The notes under the pieces are model-generated. The model saw nothing but the letters and a program-made list of their open reading frames with translations. It did not search any database and was not told the origin of the DNA. A stretch of DNA of 64,000 nucleotides from Neurospora intermedia (taxonomy: Eukaryota; Ascomycota; Sordariomycetes; Sordariales; Sordariaceae). The stretch spans positions 558,001 through 622,000 of the forward strand of contig BTPP01000005.1 in the NCBI GenBank assembly GCA_037102815.1, read 5' to 3'. A program made the position numbers and the translations under genes. This document shows positions 12,851 through 25,484 of this stretch, in pieces. Each line of letters begins with the position of its first letter. The stretch's first letter is position 1.

Positions 12851-14398
12851 ATGGTCGCCCTCACCAACCTTCTTCTCACCACCCTCCTCGCCTCCGCCGG
12901 CCTCGGGGCTGCCCTGCCCCCGCGCATCGGCAGCACCGTCATCGAGGCTCGGGAGCCGGAACTGCCAGTCAGCGGCCGCAAGATCACGCTGCCCCAGCAG
13001 AAAAACCCCCGCTTCCACAAGTTCAACGGCGCGCTCTCCGTCTACAAGACCTACCTGAAATACGGCGCCCCCGTGCCCGACCACCTCGCCGCAGCTGTCG
13101 CCAACCACCTCGGCATCTCAGTCGAGGAAGTCCACAGCTACGCCAACACGACCGCCAACGCCCGGAGAGACCAAGGCTCCGCAACCGCCGCCCCCATTGA
13201 CCAATCCGACTCGGCCTACATCACCCCCGTCTCCATCGGCACGCCCGCGCAGACCCTGAATCTCGACTTCGACACGGGCTCCTCGGACCTCTGGGTCTTC
13301 TCCAACTCCCTTCCCTCCAGCCAGAGAGCCGGTCACACAATTTACAACCCCAGCAAGTCATCCACGGCCAAGCGGGTTAACGGCGCCTCTTGGGATATCT
13401 CTTATGGCGACGGGTCGTCATCCAAGGGCCAGGTCTATCTGGATAAGGTGACCATCGGTGGCTTGGTGGTGAGCAACCAGGCAGTCGAGACGGCGCAGCA
13501 AGTGAGCCAGAGCTTCACGGCTGAGACGTCTATCGATGGGCTGGTTGGTTTGGCGTTCGGTAGCTTGAACACCGTCAGGCCGAGGCAGCAGAAGACGTGG
13601 TTCGAGAATGCGATCGGCCAGTTGGACCAGCCGTTGTTTGCGGCGGATCTGAAGTATGAAGCTTGTAAGTTGATTTCCCTTTTTCGTTTGACTCGAATCG
13701 GTTCGGCTGGGCTAGATCACACGTCGTCAGCCCTTGGGGAAATATGGAGAAGTTCAGGGAACTCCAGCAATCCGGGGTTCCGAAACCGGAGACATGCCGT
13801 CTGACCGAATTTCGGCGACCCTATCCGAACAACCATGTCGATGATCTGAGCTTATCTTTGTTCCGTTACTGACAACCCTTCGTTTCAAACAGCTGGTACC
13901 TACGACTTCGGCTTCATCGACCCCGCCAAACACACAGGCGACATCACCTACGTGCCCGTCAACACCAATCCGGGCTACTGGACTTGGACCTCGACGGGCT
14001 ACCAAGTTGGCTCCTCGCCCTTCGTCTCGCAGTCCATCACCAACATTGCCGACACGGGCACCACGCTCATGTACGTGCCCGACTCGATCCTGAAGGCGTA
14101 CTACGGGCAGATTCGCGGCGCCACCAACAGCCAGTCGTACGGTGGGTATGTGTTCCCCTGCTCGACCGAGGCGCCGGACTTCACGTTCGGAGTGACGGAC
14201 GACGCCACGATCACGATCCCGGGTCGCTTCATCAACTATGGGCCGGTGACGGACGACGGCGAGACGTGCTTTGGTGGCCTGCAGACTAGCAACGATGTGG
14301 GCATCAACATCTTTGGCGATGTGGCGCTCAAGGCGGCGTATGTGGTGTTCAAGGGGGGCGACTCGCCGAGTCTGGGGTGGGCTTCCAAGCAGTTGTAG
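12851..14398 (+). CDS. Secreted pepsin-type aspartic endopeptidase (A1)
   Basis: Exons 12851-13664 and 13893-14398 encode 439 residues. A hydrophobic signal peptide (about 1-20, LLLTTLLASAGLGAAL) is followed by a propeptide and then the bilobal pepsin fold. The two catalytic aspartates are in DTGSSDLW (Asp141) and DTGTTLM (Asp325); the flap region carries SYGDGSSSKG. This layout matches aspergillopepsin and endothiapepsin, secreted acid proteases used to digest external protein. The mature chain probably begins near residue 115, just before AYITPVSIGTP. The start sits in a good context (CACCATGG). A TATA box precedes it. The intron is long for this window (228 nt), with GTAAGT and CAG borders. 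Pairing with a peptide transporter downstream is suggestive only; 4 kb separates them. Confidence 0.95.
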
Positions 14399-17300
14399 GC
14401 GTCTTGGCTGTTTGACGGTTGACTGCCGACCTGTCAAGTATGAGGGAAACACTTGGCCAGAGTTAGCATGATGTTACTAGTATCCCGTAGTGTTTATTTT
14501 AGCCAGTCAGGAGCGATCGGTGTGGGTTTCGGGCGCTTTGGGATGCCGAGATGTTTGGTGTCCTCCGATGTCGGGCAGTCGAGGTGTAATGTTTATGAGG
14601 TGCAACACCATGGAGGATCAGAAAAGCCATAGGAGCGTCTTTCACCTAATGCTATATCCAACAACCCAACTCCATGTTCATGATGCCTGATCAGCGTGTA
14701 TACAGTGTCCACGATGAATGCATTCTTCCTTGTCTGTTCCTGCATGTTGTCGCGTGGCCGAGGATGGAGTGCCACATGGAGACGGGGCAGATGATCCTCC
14801 ATGTCTTGCATGCATGTATGTGCCTGGAGTTTGCATCTGGGCTTGGAACTCCAGATGGTGCCCGGTGACTCACATGCCTGCTGGATGTTAATCAGCGGAG
14901 TTGGATGCCAGGCAATGGACCTGTCCGGCGTGTTGGTTCCCTCCCGTTGATACTGTACAAAACAAGCTGCTCTGCCTTAGTTTCCGGATCTAAGCCCTAT
15001 GTATCACAGGGGGACCTTCCTGGGGATGATCAACTGTTGATGGTCCTGATGGTGTGTACATATGTAAACAGATCCGAGAACGGACCTGAAGGACGACGGG
15101 ACGGTTCGGTTCGTCTTGGTGATCGTCGTTATCGCTCAGGGCGCCATGCCAAGGTCTTGGCTCCTCCGATCTCGCCCTGCGTTCGTTCGATAGTCGCGAT
15201 CGATGGATGTTTCAATGCAGTCAGACGGGAAGCGGGAGGGAGCGGGATGGATGGATGGGTTGGGATGTGATGCACCAGACTTTTGTGCGGCGCAAAGATA
15301 AGGTAAGGCTGGCTTGAAGCTGTCACGCCGCGGCCCGCAACCGACGGAAGCCAAGAAAGAGTAGTGTACAGTATTGGAAGCGGGAGGTTTGTGACAGCTG
15401 TGATAGATAACGTAGTGGCGTGGCAATGAAATTAGTCTCGGGCCAAAAAAGAAAAAAAGCTTATTTCGACAACGAAAAACAACAACATCACCACCCAATT
15501 GCTTTTGGTGTTTTTGCTGCTGCTGCTGCTGCGAATTAAGTTGTCTTGGCATTTTTTGATGGATGGAGAAAAAAATGTTAGTAGTGTCCTAATTCCGCGC
15601 CATGTGCTCTATTACCGATGAGGACCGCGTAGGACCGTGTACACCCGACGTCATGGCGACGGAATGAAGACCGCTGTTCAATGGACGGCATGAAAGGTAC
15701 ACTACACTAAACCCCGAGAGGGAACGGACGGACCATGAGTGCCCGCCCGGGGCAGGCCGTAGGACCCTTGTGGACTGGTGATTTGGGATCAATGAGTGAG
15801 TGGGTGGAGTCGGGAGGATGATTGTTCTTCATGGTATTTGCCGCCGTCGCATTGGTTGATATGGGGCCCTCGGGGAAGGAAGGGGAGCAAGGGAGGCGGC
15901 GCATATCGGGATGGGATGCGCAAAAAAAAGTGGAAGTTGGGGAAGCGAAGATCTCGAAAAAGGTTATCGACAGACAGAATACTGTTACGTAGTTTGATTG
16001 ACATGGCAATCAATGATGTCGTGCACACAGTCAATCATCATTATCATCATTGTCGTCTTCTTTGGACACGCTCCATTAGGACTGGACTGGACTGTGACTG
16101 ATGAAGCCTTTTTGGATGTCTCACTTGCTTCTGTCGACCTCCCGCCACGGCGAATGGAAGGACCGATTAGTTTTGACGAGAGATGAACAAGGGTCACCCC
16201 GGTGTTGTTGGGACTGTCTTGGCTTCCACTCTGGAGAACTGCCGCCGAAACCGCTGCTGCTGGCCATGCGAATTACCGTGACCGGCGCGCGGTACCGACC
16301 GGATCCCTCGCTCACATTTCAGTGTACATGCCTGTTGTGTTGGAATACATAATCACACCCCGTACTCCCGTCGTCAATGCTATTCTCTTGGAGATGGTCG
16401 GACGACGTGAATGATAGCCGTTACAGGCACCGAGATATGTTAAATTACAGGGTCGAAGATCGGTGTTAGGGCTGACGACCGTTATCTGTATCCACTGAAT
16501 GCTCTCACCAACGCGCGAGAATCAATCATAGGCGAAATAAAGATGGGATGAACGGATTTATCGTTTGTGTATGGAAATTCGGGGATGACGGACATGTCGA
16601 ATGCAAGTCACGGGAAAAAAAGTCGATTGTGTGTGTGGGCGGGAAATGTCCTTGTCCAATACCAAGAGATGGATGCAGCCGAGGCAGCCTCAAAGAACAA
16701 AGTGGATCTGCCAAGCGGAGACGACGTTACATAGAGGTATTCTCCCGGCCGGCCGGCATTGAGCGAACTAACAAAGAAGCCATCGTGCAGTAGCGCCCTT
16801 TGCCCCTGAAGAAGTAAAGGGACGTAGCGCACGTAGCGCTTCGTGACGCAACAACTCGGAATTTTGCGTCTAGAGGAGAACAACGTCCGCTGTGTTTCCG
16901 GTATGTTCCCGCTTTTCAGGTTTGCCCAACCCTTAGGTCAGTATCACCCCGCGATAGGGAATATCGTACACATCATACTTGATGTAAAATGGTTGGGTTA
17001 TTTGCGAGTGGCGACAACCCCCCCAACCTGACACCTTCCCATATTCATGATACCAACGGAGGAATAAACTCATGACGGCATGCCCTATGTGTACTAGTAT
17101 ACGGGACTGTACCCCAGCAAATGCGACAGCATCAATCCAGCCATGTCAGTGATAAGGTAGGCACCTCACATCCCGTCCAGTGCGAGTGAGCGATTGTCGG
17201 CCGACAAGTGTGGATAGTGTAGTGACCTAGAGGTAGTGTCCGGCGCGGCCACTCTGACTGTGTTGCACAAAGCATGCCCTACGCTATTATGCGAGCAATC

Positions 17301-18504
17301 TGGGTGTGCGTGCGGCTGTCGCGTGTATATCAGTGTTTCCTTGATATGTATTTGCATTCGCCAATGCGTCACAAGTCAGTCATGGAACGGGTGGGACAAA
17401 CGCCCTTCACAGGACACATTGATTGCCACGCCCATCTCCGAGATCTGGAGCCTCTTGTTGTTAGTTCACCAACGGTGATGAGGGAGGCAACAAGTCGTAT
17501 TGCAAACCAAGCAGAAAAACGAGTCGAACCTGGACCAACCTCGGGATTCGTTATCCATACAGTATCCATCCACGGGCTCCACCCAGCAGACCACGGGTTT
17601 CACGGGTCCACGCTGGCATCTTTTTGGCTCCTCTGGCTCACCCAGCACCGGCTGGCCTGGGAGTCTAGGAGGTACACGGCAAGTGGTTCCCGGCTGTCTG
17701 GTGTGTGATTTGTCAATCTTGCCTCAGTTGGGTGGGACAGGCCCGAAGACCAGTCGACTGATTGTCGGTGAAAAGGCGACTTTCCGCTTTGTCCACGATA
17801 AGGGCTTGCGTGCTTGCGAAACAGACAAAACGGCTCGCGCCTTCCTCCCCCCGGCCTCCAGAATCGGCGCTGTTAGTCGAGCCAGTGGAAAGTGGCTACG
17901 GTGCTTCATGCCGTACAAGGAAGGAGGATTGCGGAGGAACCACTTTCGACCACCTGCCAAGCCCCCGGGAATCAGGGACATCCCACGGTTGTCGGTGGTC
18001 TCCTTCCCATCGATGGATCTCGTCTCGCGGTGGTGTGCTTGCTGACAGTGCTGACAATATCCGCAATATCCTCTTTTCTGCTTCACGCCTTCCCTTCCCT
18101 CTGTCGCCCCGCAGTCCTTCCTGGCTTTCCCTTTCCAGCCCTCGTGGTCGCGTGCTCCCGATGTGACTCTGCTCTGCTCAAGGACATGACTTGGTCTCGT
18201 TTTTAACTCGGCGACTCCCCCGCGTCGAGTCCATGGCTGCTTCCCCAGTTTCTTCGTGACCCTTCTCCCCATTTCGAGTCTCGACAGGCAAGAACGGACT
18301 CTTGTTCATCTCATTCGAGTCGAGTCGCAGTCTGTGACCGGTCAGGCAGCTCAACGGTCCTCGACAGGCAGGCTCTCTCCATATCCACTGTCCTTCCAGT
18401 CTCCTCCCCATCCCCTGCCCATACCAGAGGCCAGAGGGTAAATTTTTTCCTACTGGAGCGACTGGAGACAGTTTACGAGATAACAACAACATCAAAAGTC
18501 CACA
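14399..18504. other. Gene-free stretch upstream of the peptide transporter
   Basis: About 4.1 kb with no supported gene. Frames such as 17500-18045 (plus) and 17724-18272 (minus) overlap on opposite strands and show no recognisable domain. Minor features are a CTG run near 15518-15532 and a pyrimidine-rich tail towards 18500 that looks like the transporter leader. Confidence 0.45.
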
Positions 18505-18706
18505 ATGGGTATGTGTCCTTCCCATGTTCGCATATGTATGCATTACACATACATATGCTGTCGCTTACGGCGTGCCGATTCCGTCCCGAGTGTTACCTTG
18601 GAACATCCGATTGCATCAATTTTCCTCCTGGTCGCTTCTCATCTTCAGCTTCTTTCTTCATCAAGCCATCACCATCTCGAGCAATCTTGAATCACCAGAC
18701 TGACAC

Positions 18707-20592
18707 ATGGCACACACAGCTACGACAGAGATTGTGGCTGCTGATGCCAGCTCCAACTATGACTTGGAGAAGCACAACACGGCCAGCACCACTCAGAAGC
18801 ACATCCCCATTGAGGACGACTATGAGGGCAAGCCCACCCAGGAGGAGCTCGACACGCTCCGCCGTGTGCCCGGTAGTCTTCCCGTCATTGCTTATATGAT
18901 TTGCATCATCGAGTTCTGCGAGAGAGCGTCGTACTACGGTGTCCAGCCCCTTATTAGCAACTATGTCAACCGCCCCCTGCCCCCAGGCGGCAACGGTTGG
19001 GGTGCTCCCGCCCGTGGCACTCAGCAGACTGCCGGTGCCCTCGGTATGGGCCAGAGTACCTCCAACGCCGTCACTCAGTCCTTCTCCATGTTGGCTTATG
19101 CCCTGCCCCTCGTCTTCGGCTGGCTGGCCGACGCAAAGACTGGCCGCTTCAAGCTCATCTGCTGGGGTGTCATTGTCTTCGGTATCGCTCACGTTCTCCT
19201 GATCGTTGCCGGTGCCAAGAATCTCCTTGCCGACGGAAGCTCCAAGGCTCCCTTCTTCATCGCCGTCTACATTCTCGCCTTTGGTGCTGGTGAGTGACCA
19301 ACACCCTTGAACCACTCCCAACGAGTCCCTGCTCACTAACTCCTCTCACAGGCATGTTCAAGCCCAACGTCTCTCCCCTGCTCCTCGATCAAGTTACCAA
19401 CACCAGGCCCATGATCAAGGTGCTCAAGACTGGCGAGCGCGTTATCGAGGACCCCGAGGCCACCACTGAGCGTGTCATGTTGTGGTTCTACCTCATGATC
19501 AACATTGGTGGTTTCATGGGTGTTGCCACTGCCTACTCCGAAAAGTACATTGGCTGGTGGCTTGCCTTCCTCATCCCTCTTGTCCTTTATCTTCCTCTTC
19601 CCCTTCTCCTGTGGTTCCTCCGCAAGCGCCTCATCCTCCACCCCCCCGGTGGTTCCGATCTCCCCAACGTCTTCAGGGTCCTCGGTGTCTGCCTCCGCCG
19701 CGGAGGTATCAAGAAGATTGGTCGTCACGGGTTCTGGGAGCTGGCCAAGCCTTCCAACATTGCTGCTGCCGGCCTTGACGGTACCTACAAGACTCAATGG
19801 AGCGACCAGTTCGTTGAGGATGTCCGCCGTACATTCCAGGGTACTGGTATCTTCTGTTTCTTCCCTATCCAGTACCTTAACGACAACGGTCTCGGCTCCG
19901 CCGCTAATTTCTTGTCAACCATGTTGAGGACTGATGGTGTCCCCAATGACGTTATCTCCAACTTCAACTCCCTCAGCATCATTGCCACTGCTCCCGTCCT
20001 CAACTACGGCTTGTACCCTGCGCTTAGACGGCTCGGCATCCACTACGGTCCCATCGCTCGCATCACCACCGGTTTGGCCCTGTCCACCCTCGGCGGTGTG
20101 GGCTACACGCTGCTCAACTACTACGCCTACAAGCTGTCTCCTTGCGGCGAGTACGGTTCCAGTGACTGCACCATCGGCACCGGTGTTGCTAACATCAGCA
20201 TTTGGTATTTGGCCATCCCCTTCGCCATTGGTGGTATTTCCGAGTTGTTCGTCAACGTGCCTGCGTACGGTATTGCTTACTCGCGCGCTCCTGTCAACAT
20301 GAGAGGTCTTGTCTCGGCCATCAACCTGTTTTCCACGGCTGTGGCCTACATCATCGGTCTTGCCTGCTCTTCGGTTGTTACCGATCCCTACCTTACCTGG
20401 GACTTTGGTGGCCCCGCCATTGCTGGCGGTGTCCTCACCATCATCTTCTACATCACCTTCAGGCACATCGACAAGGAGGAGACCGTCTTCTCCCAGAGAG
20501 AGACCATTGAGGCCACTCCTGTCGAGGATTCCAGCAGCCAGGTTGGCGAGAATGGCGAGAAGCCCTCTCCCGTTTACTCCGAGAAGAAGTAA
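18707..20592 (+). CDS. ptr2: POT/PTR2 proton-coupled di/tripeptide transporter
   Basis: Exons 18707-19289 and 19352-20592 give 607 residues with about twelve membrane segments. It imports di- and tripeptides with protons across the plasma membrane. Family signatures are visible: FCERASYYGVQ in helix 1, GAGMFKPNVSPLLLDQ across the intron (the PTR2 signature), and FFPIQYLNDNG in the second half. The tail after IDKEE is hydrophilic. An alternative start lies at 18505: ATGG followed by a consensus GTATGT donor at 18509 and the CACACAG acceptor ending at 18719 would yield MATTEIVAAD in the same frame, dropping three residues. If transcription begins upstream of 18505, that spliced start is the more likely one; otherwise 18505-18690 is an upstream frame of 61 codons. 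Confidence 0.95.
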
Positions 20593-21784
20593 TAGCACAG
20601 CTGTGCATGGGCTAAGAGGTGGTTACCCTTTGGCCTCATCGACTTTCCTTCTTCTGTATGCGACAAGCGGGCGGTCCATTTGACATGGGCATATTGGTAA
20701 TTTCGGTGGGAATTGTATTATTTATTTTGTGATGATTTGGATAGTCATACTTGGCGCATCTTGCATGGTTGGATGATCGGTTGGGTGGGTTCGGAAACTC
20801 ACGGCATATCACGTCATGAAGATGATCATGATAAAGGGCGGGCCATTCGGATGTAAATTATGGCTGGTTCGAGGATGAAACGACCGCACATGTACATATA
20901 ACTAATGATACCAAAGAAGAACATGCTGTATAACAGTACATATCTGAGACATTCGGCTTGAGTCCTGGTGTTGTCTTTCATGTCATAAAAGAGTAGTGTC
21001 AGCCTAAAGGATACGCTTTTGGACGGACCGATCGCAGCTCGTCTGAGGGTGTGGTGCAACGTCATGTCCCAGGTGTGGACTATAGAAGATATGTAGGGGA
21101 CGAGAAGAGGAGATTGACAGAAATGTAGCCATGCGGCAAAGCTGACGCTGTTGAACTTCTGCGCCGTACCATACGCTTACCATTGGACGTATAGGGGAGT
21201 TTGAACGAGGGGATGGCACAACAGAAACGCGCTTACCTACCAGCCTCGAGTGTCAAGGAAAAGAACTAAGAGCTGGGCGAAGCCTGGGGGCGCAGGACGC
21301 TTCTGCAGGGACGAGGCTGAAACTAGATCCAAATCTGGTATCTACTTCAAGCACATTAGGCCAGCCTTCTGTTTGTTTTTCGCCCATTTGAGGCCAACAT
21401 AGGTGTGATAGCAATTGTTCCGAGTTGACGCCACGAGCGTGCAGCGGCCGGTTGGAGCTGAAGCAATGTAAACGTCGACAGCAATAAAATACTAGCCAAG
21501 TCCCATTCGGTCCTCTTCTTATCCAGTCACTTTCCCTTTCTTCTCTGTTTCGCCTTCCGTCCATTCATTTGTTGTTACATAGTCTTTTTTTTCTTTTTCT
21601 TTTTTTTCTTCTTTCTCATGCCGGAGCTTTAAGTATTCATCTTCATGTTCTGACCCAATTTGTTGGTACCTAGCCGGCTTTGGCTTGTTGCGGTCACTCT
21701 GCCACTCACAAACGAACGAACGAACGAACGATGATGCTCTCTCTCACCTTCATCTTCACTCCCTTGACCTATCACCGCTTTTCA

Positions 21785-21809
21785 TTTTTTTTTTTTTTTT
21801 TTTTTTTTT
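21785..21809. repeat. T25 homopolymer
   Basis: Twenty-five uninterrupted T residues in intergenic DNA, preceded nearby by a pyrimidine-rich stretch and an ACGA tetramer array. Confidence 0.9.
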
Positions 21810-22189
21810 GTTTCTTCTCGTAATGATGAACCCTGTGGTATTAGCCGCTATTACTACTCCCATCGCGGAGAGGAGACGTGACGGGTTGGTGAAAGCGAAG
21901 AAGAAGAAGAAGAAGATCGGGACGATTAGTAAAAATGGCGTTTACCTAGAGGTACACTATTGGATCGACGATGGATTTGTAGTGTATAGAGGGAGGACCA
22001 GACGGTTCGCTATGACGTCGTTGGTGCTGGGTCAGGTTGTGGTGGAAGGGGATGGATGGGTTTGAGTATATTGCTCGTAGGGTCATATTCTGTTCTTCCC
22101 CTTTTATGGTCCATAATGTAAGCCATATTTTACAGCGGTGATGGGTGATGATGATGGGTGATGATGACGATAAAGGTGGTGATGCAGAT

Positions 22190-22239
22190 GGGTCAAGTGG
22201 TGAAGATGAAGGGGACGGGTCAAGTGGTGAAGATGAAGG
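22190..22239. repeat. Short tandem duplication, 27-bp period
   Basis: The 23-nt block at 22190-22212 recurs exactly at 22217-22239. It sits in a GATGATGG-rich stretch of intergenic DNA. Confidence 0.85.
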
Positions 22240-23129
22240 AAGCAAGAGGTGGTGGTACTGAAGCTGATACTGATACTAGCACTGATACTGCCCACACTCG
22301 TGTAGCAAACCACATCCAATTAACAGACTACGGCTGGATCGTAAACAGGTTCAAAAAAAACCTCTCCCTCTGCAACGTCTTCCAGCTTGCCCGCTTTTCC
22401 AATGGGCATACGGCTCCGGATGCAATGAGCCGGGAAGATGAAGGGATATATACTAATTTTGGGCAGACGAATGGAAGAAAGAAAGAAGAAATGGAAGAGA
22501 ACATTGTTGATACGGTGGGAATTAATATCATATAGGGGAGTTGGGAGTAATAAGTGATATTAATTCGCTGCATTAATTGCATGTGGTGGCTATCCCTGAG
22601 TTAGTGTTTACGAACAGCAAAAACCAGCAAACAAAATATGTGTGATATCAATACCTGATTTCTGAGCGCCGAAAAGATTGGGAAAAAGAGAGAATGAAGC
22701 GAAACTAAAGAGCTGTAATGAAGAAATAGAAAAGAGGGTACAGACAAGTAGGGGAAAAAGTAAAAGGAAAAAAAAAACATACAACACCAGGGATTCGCTG
22801 GTCGTCACCGACCCAACTACTAGTCTGGCCCTCACTGGCTTATCTATGGGAGAGCGGACGGGATCCCGAGTTTTCCAGTGGGTATGGTCGTATGTGCTTG
22901 TTGTACCCTGACGTGAAGCTTATATTCAGTGCTGTGCACCTGGCTGCACTCTCTCGAATGTTCACTCGCAACCATGACCCCGACTGACCACCATGGCACA
23001 ATCAGTGCTACCACACACACATTATCGTCAGATAAATGTCGAAGCTGAGACCTTTTGCATCGTCTACGCCCCACGATCATGGCATGGCATGCCATCCAAT
23101 CCCACAACCTCATCAACCTACACAATCTC

Positions 23130-25484
23130 CTACACCAACCTCAACAATGGCCACGTCCCCCTCCTCTCCCTCACCTCCCGCACAGCAGCCTCCGCCTCTT
23201 CCACCGTCCTAAACCGTTCCGGCCACTCCACCCCCGGGATTAATCCCCGTTTACTCCTAAGCAAGAGAAACCCTATCCGTCTATAGGTCGGCAAACCGTC
23301 CATGTCCTCTCCCATCCCGGTCCCCAGCTTTTCCACCAAAAGCCCATGCATATACCTCGTCTGCCTCACTTCACCCAAGCCCACCAGCCTGACCATCAGC
23401 ACACCTACATTTTCTGGTCTTAGCGGGGTGAGTAATGGCCGATCAAAGTAGATCCACCACGCCGACCGCCGGATAAGTCGAGCGTGGTGTTTGACAGTTC
23501 CCGAAGATTCGGATTTGGTGCGCCAATCGGCAAAGACGTGGGATAGGTCGATGGCTGTGATGCCGCTGTAGAGAAGGCCGCGGAGGATGAGGACAGAAGA
23601 GTCAAAGGCTGTGTAGTCGGTGTATGTACCGTGTTGGTTGTGGTTGAACGGCTTGATCTGTTCGATGACGATCATGTCTTCGACTTTGTCAGTAGGTTGC
23701 GTGGTGAAGCAGATGCCGAAGCCGTGGTATGAGGGACAAGCGGCCCAGGACCAGGAGGGGTAGAGTTTGAGGACTTCGGTCGCGCGAGCATTGAATGGAG
23801 TTTGTTGGGCATCTTCTTCGGGCCACCGTTCGGGGTTGGGAATGGAGTCGAGATGGTAGGTGTCGCGACGCCAGAGGAGCTGGCGGATGAGGTCGCGCTT
23901 CCAGAGGCCGGCTATACACCAGTCAATGTTTTGTTGGTGCTGACGTTGCTGATCTAACTCTGACTCTCTGGCCTCGGCTTCGGCTTCAAATCGCTCCCAA
24001 AAGCGGTTGAAGACGCCTCTAAGAGCTACCAGCTTGTCGGACTGCTGCGTTAGCTGGGTGGTGGTGTAAATCTTGACAATCGTCTCCCATATTTTTGCGG
24101 GACTCATCGTCTCAGCAGTACTCTCTTTGCCCTTGGTAAAGGTGGTGATCAGGTCCGGGTGTTTGATGTTGTAGAATGCCTTGCCGAACGGAACCGACTC
24201 GGAAGCAAATTGCTCTCTACACTCCCAGTAGAGCTGTTGACCAAACTGGACTGTTCGCGTGGAAAGAAACCGCTCCTGATAGCACCATCCTCGTGTGTAC
24301 AGCGGTGCATCCTGAATGTGCTCCCGCCAACTGCCCTCTTCCATACATCCCCAATGTTCTGTTGAGCCATCCTCAAGCGTGCGTGACAAAATGCAGGGCG
24401 AGGTAGCCGTGTGATCGCGGCTTACTTCTAGCCCATCCGCGTGCTTTCCTAGCACATTGGCGAGATTAATATAGCCGTGGGAGTAAATATCCTGCATCAT
24501 GGATGACTGGACTTTCCAATCTTCCAGGTCATCTTGGACAATACAGAGGGAGTCAATCCATACGTAACGAACACCAAGGGCCCGACAAACGATCACGACG
24601 TCCTTATACACCTTAGGCCAGGCTTCTGTTGGAATCGCATGGCAGTAGGCGGCTTTGTTATCCTTCCTGAGACTGGTCTTTGATGTGTCCGCTGTCCATT
24701 GGTAACTGAGTGTGTTATACCGGACCTGGTCTACCCTGAAACCCTCCACTAGACGAATTAGTGAGCTATCATCGAGTCCGACATCGACCAGCCGCACCAC
24801 CTGTTGAAAGCCGAAAATGGAGTTCTTGCCGGATGTTGCTGTCTTGCAGAGCTCATGCTTTTGAGTGCACTCGTCTACCCATCTCCGTAGCTGTTCGAAG
24901 GCGAGAGGGTCAAAGGTTGTGGCTGATGTTGGCTGAACGATGTCAACTTCCATGAGTCCAGCGTCACCGATCCCTTCAGAATACCCTGGAGGAGCAACCT
25001 CCTTGAAGACCCAGTGGCGTGACTTGACATTCGGTTTCTCCGAACAGTCGTCAGACAACAATACCGGACGTGCTCTGTAGAATGTTAACCCCCGTAGTTG
25101 CATACCCAACCACCTACGCTCCCCCGTTGCTGTCACTTTCAAAGAAACGGATCGAAGGTGATGGTTTGAGTCGTGCTGGGCGGCGTCAAGCGAAATGGTG
25201 TATCGAAACTTCTTGTTGAGATCAAACCACGCAGGGTAATCCTGTCGATTGAACTTCATTGATCCAGGCAAAATACATTCCAAGAGGGCTCTGCATAAAT
25301 GACACCCGGTAGAAGTTGCTGAAGCGTCGAGCTCCTCGACGTTAGGTTCGCGCACATCTCCTTTGGTGTCCACGAATTTGCCGATTGTATTTCCGTCCCA
25401 TGGCCATTGTCCGGAGGAAGGAAAAAGGTGTTCGCAATCCCGACAAAGCCTGTTGACCTCTTTTGGCCAAAGTTCGGAGCTCAT
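23130..25484 (-). CDS. HET-domain (heterokaryon incompatibility) protein
   Basis: A single exon of 784 residues on the minus strand, with ATG at 25484 and TAG at 23130. The N-terminus has the cysteine pairs CRDC and CHLC common in fungal HET proteins. The HET domain (PF06985 type) spans about residues 255-415 and shows its conserved blocks: YNTLSYQW (near 255), YVWIDSLCIVQDD (near 306) and LYTRGWCYQERFLSTR (near 396). A long C-terminal region of unknown function follows, with PSWSWAACP as a typical HET-family block. Proteins of this class take part in non-self recognition and cell death after fusion of unlike hyphae, but most members, like this one, are uncharacterised. No second domain such as NACHT or WD40 is seen. 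The layout closely resembles the HET gene at 60097. Confidence 0.92.
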   Translation of the reverse strand: MSSELWPKEVNRLCRDCEHLFPSSGQWPWDGNTIGKFVDTKGDVREPNVEELDASATSTGCHLCRALLECILPGSMKFNRQDYPAWFDLNKKFRYTISLDAAQHDSNHHLRSVSLKVTATGERRWLGMQLRGLTFYRARPVLLSDDCSEKPNVKSRHWVFKEVAPPGYSEGIGDAGLMEVDIVQPTSATTFDPLAFEQLRRWVDECTQKHELCKTATSGKNSIFGFQQVVRLVDVGLDDSSLIRLVEGFRVDQVRYNTLSYQWTADTSKTSLRKDNKAAYCHAIPTEAWPKVYKDVVIVCRALGVRYVWIDSLCIVQDDLEDWKVQSSMMQDIYSHGYINLANVLGKHADGLEVSRDHTATSPCILSRTLEDGSTEHWGCMEEGSWREHIQDAPLYTRGWCYQERFLSTRTVQFGQQLYWECREQFASESVPFGKAFYNIKHPDLITTFTKGKESTAETMSPAKIWETIVKIYTTTQLTQQSDKLVALRGVFNRFWERFEAEAEARESELDQQRQHQQNIDWCIAGLWKRDLIRQLLWRRDTYHLDSIPNPERWPEEDAQQTPFNARATEVLKLYPSWSWAACPSYHGFGICFTTQPTDKVEDMIVIEQIKPFNHNQHGTYTDYTAFDSSVLILRGLLYSGITAIDLSHVFADWRTKSESSGTVKHHARLIRRSAWWIYFDRPLLTPLRPENVGVLMVRLVGLGEVRQTRYMHGLLVEKLGTGMGEDMDGLPTYRRIGFLLLRSKRGLIPGVEWPERFRTVEEAEAAVREVRERRGTWPLLRLV

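Larger units (their letters stand above)
20593..23129. other. Intergenic between PTR2 and HET gene
   Basis: About 2.5 kb between convergent genes, with no gene recognised. It contains an ACGA tetramer array (about 21715-21736), a T25 homopolymer (21785-21809), an imperfect duplication (22190-22239) and one copy of the motif TAGAGGTAC (21947). Open frames here are driven by simple sequence. Confidence 0.5.

Noticed and set aside
17500-18272. Overlapping frames of about 180 codons on opposite strands
   Set aside because: Both cannot be real, and neither shows a recognised domain; they lie in the transporter leader region.
21685-22065. A 126-codon frame upstream of the HET gene
   Set aside because: It is driven by the ACGA array and the T25 run and has no protein-like features.
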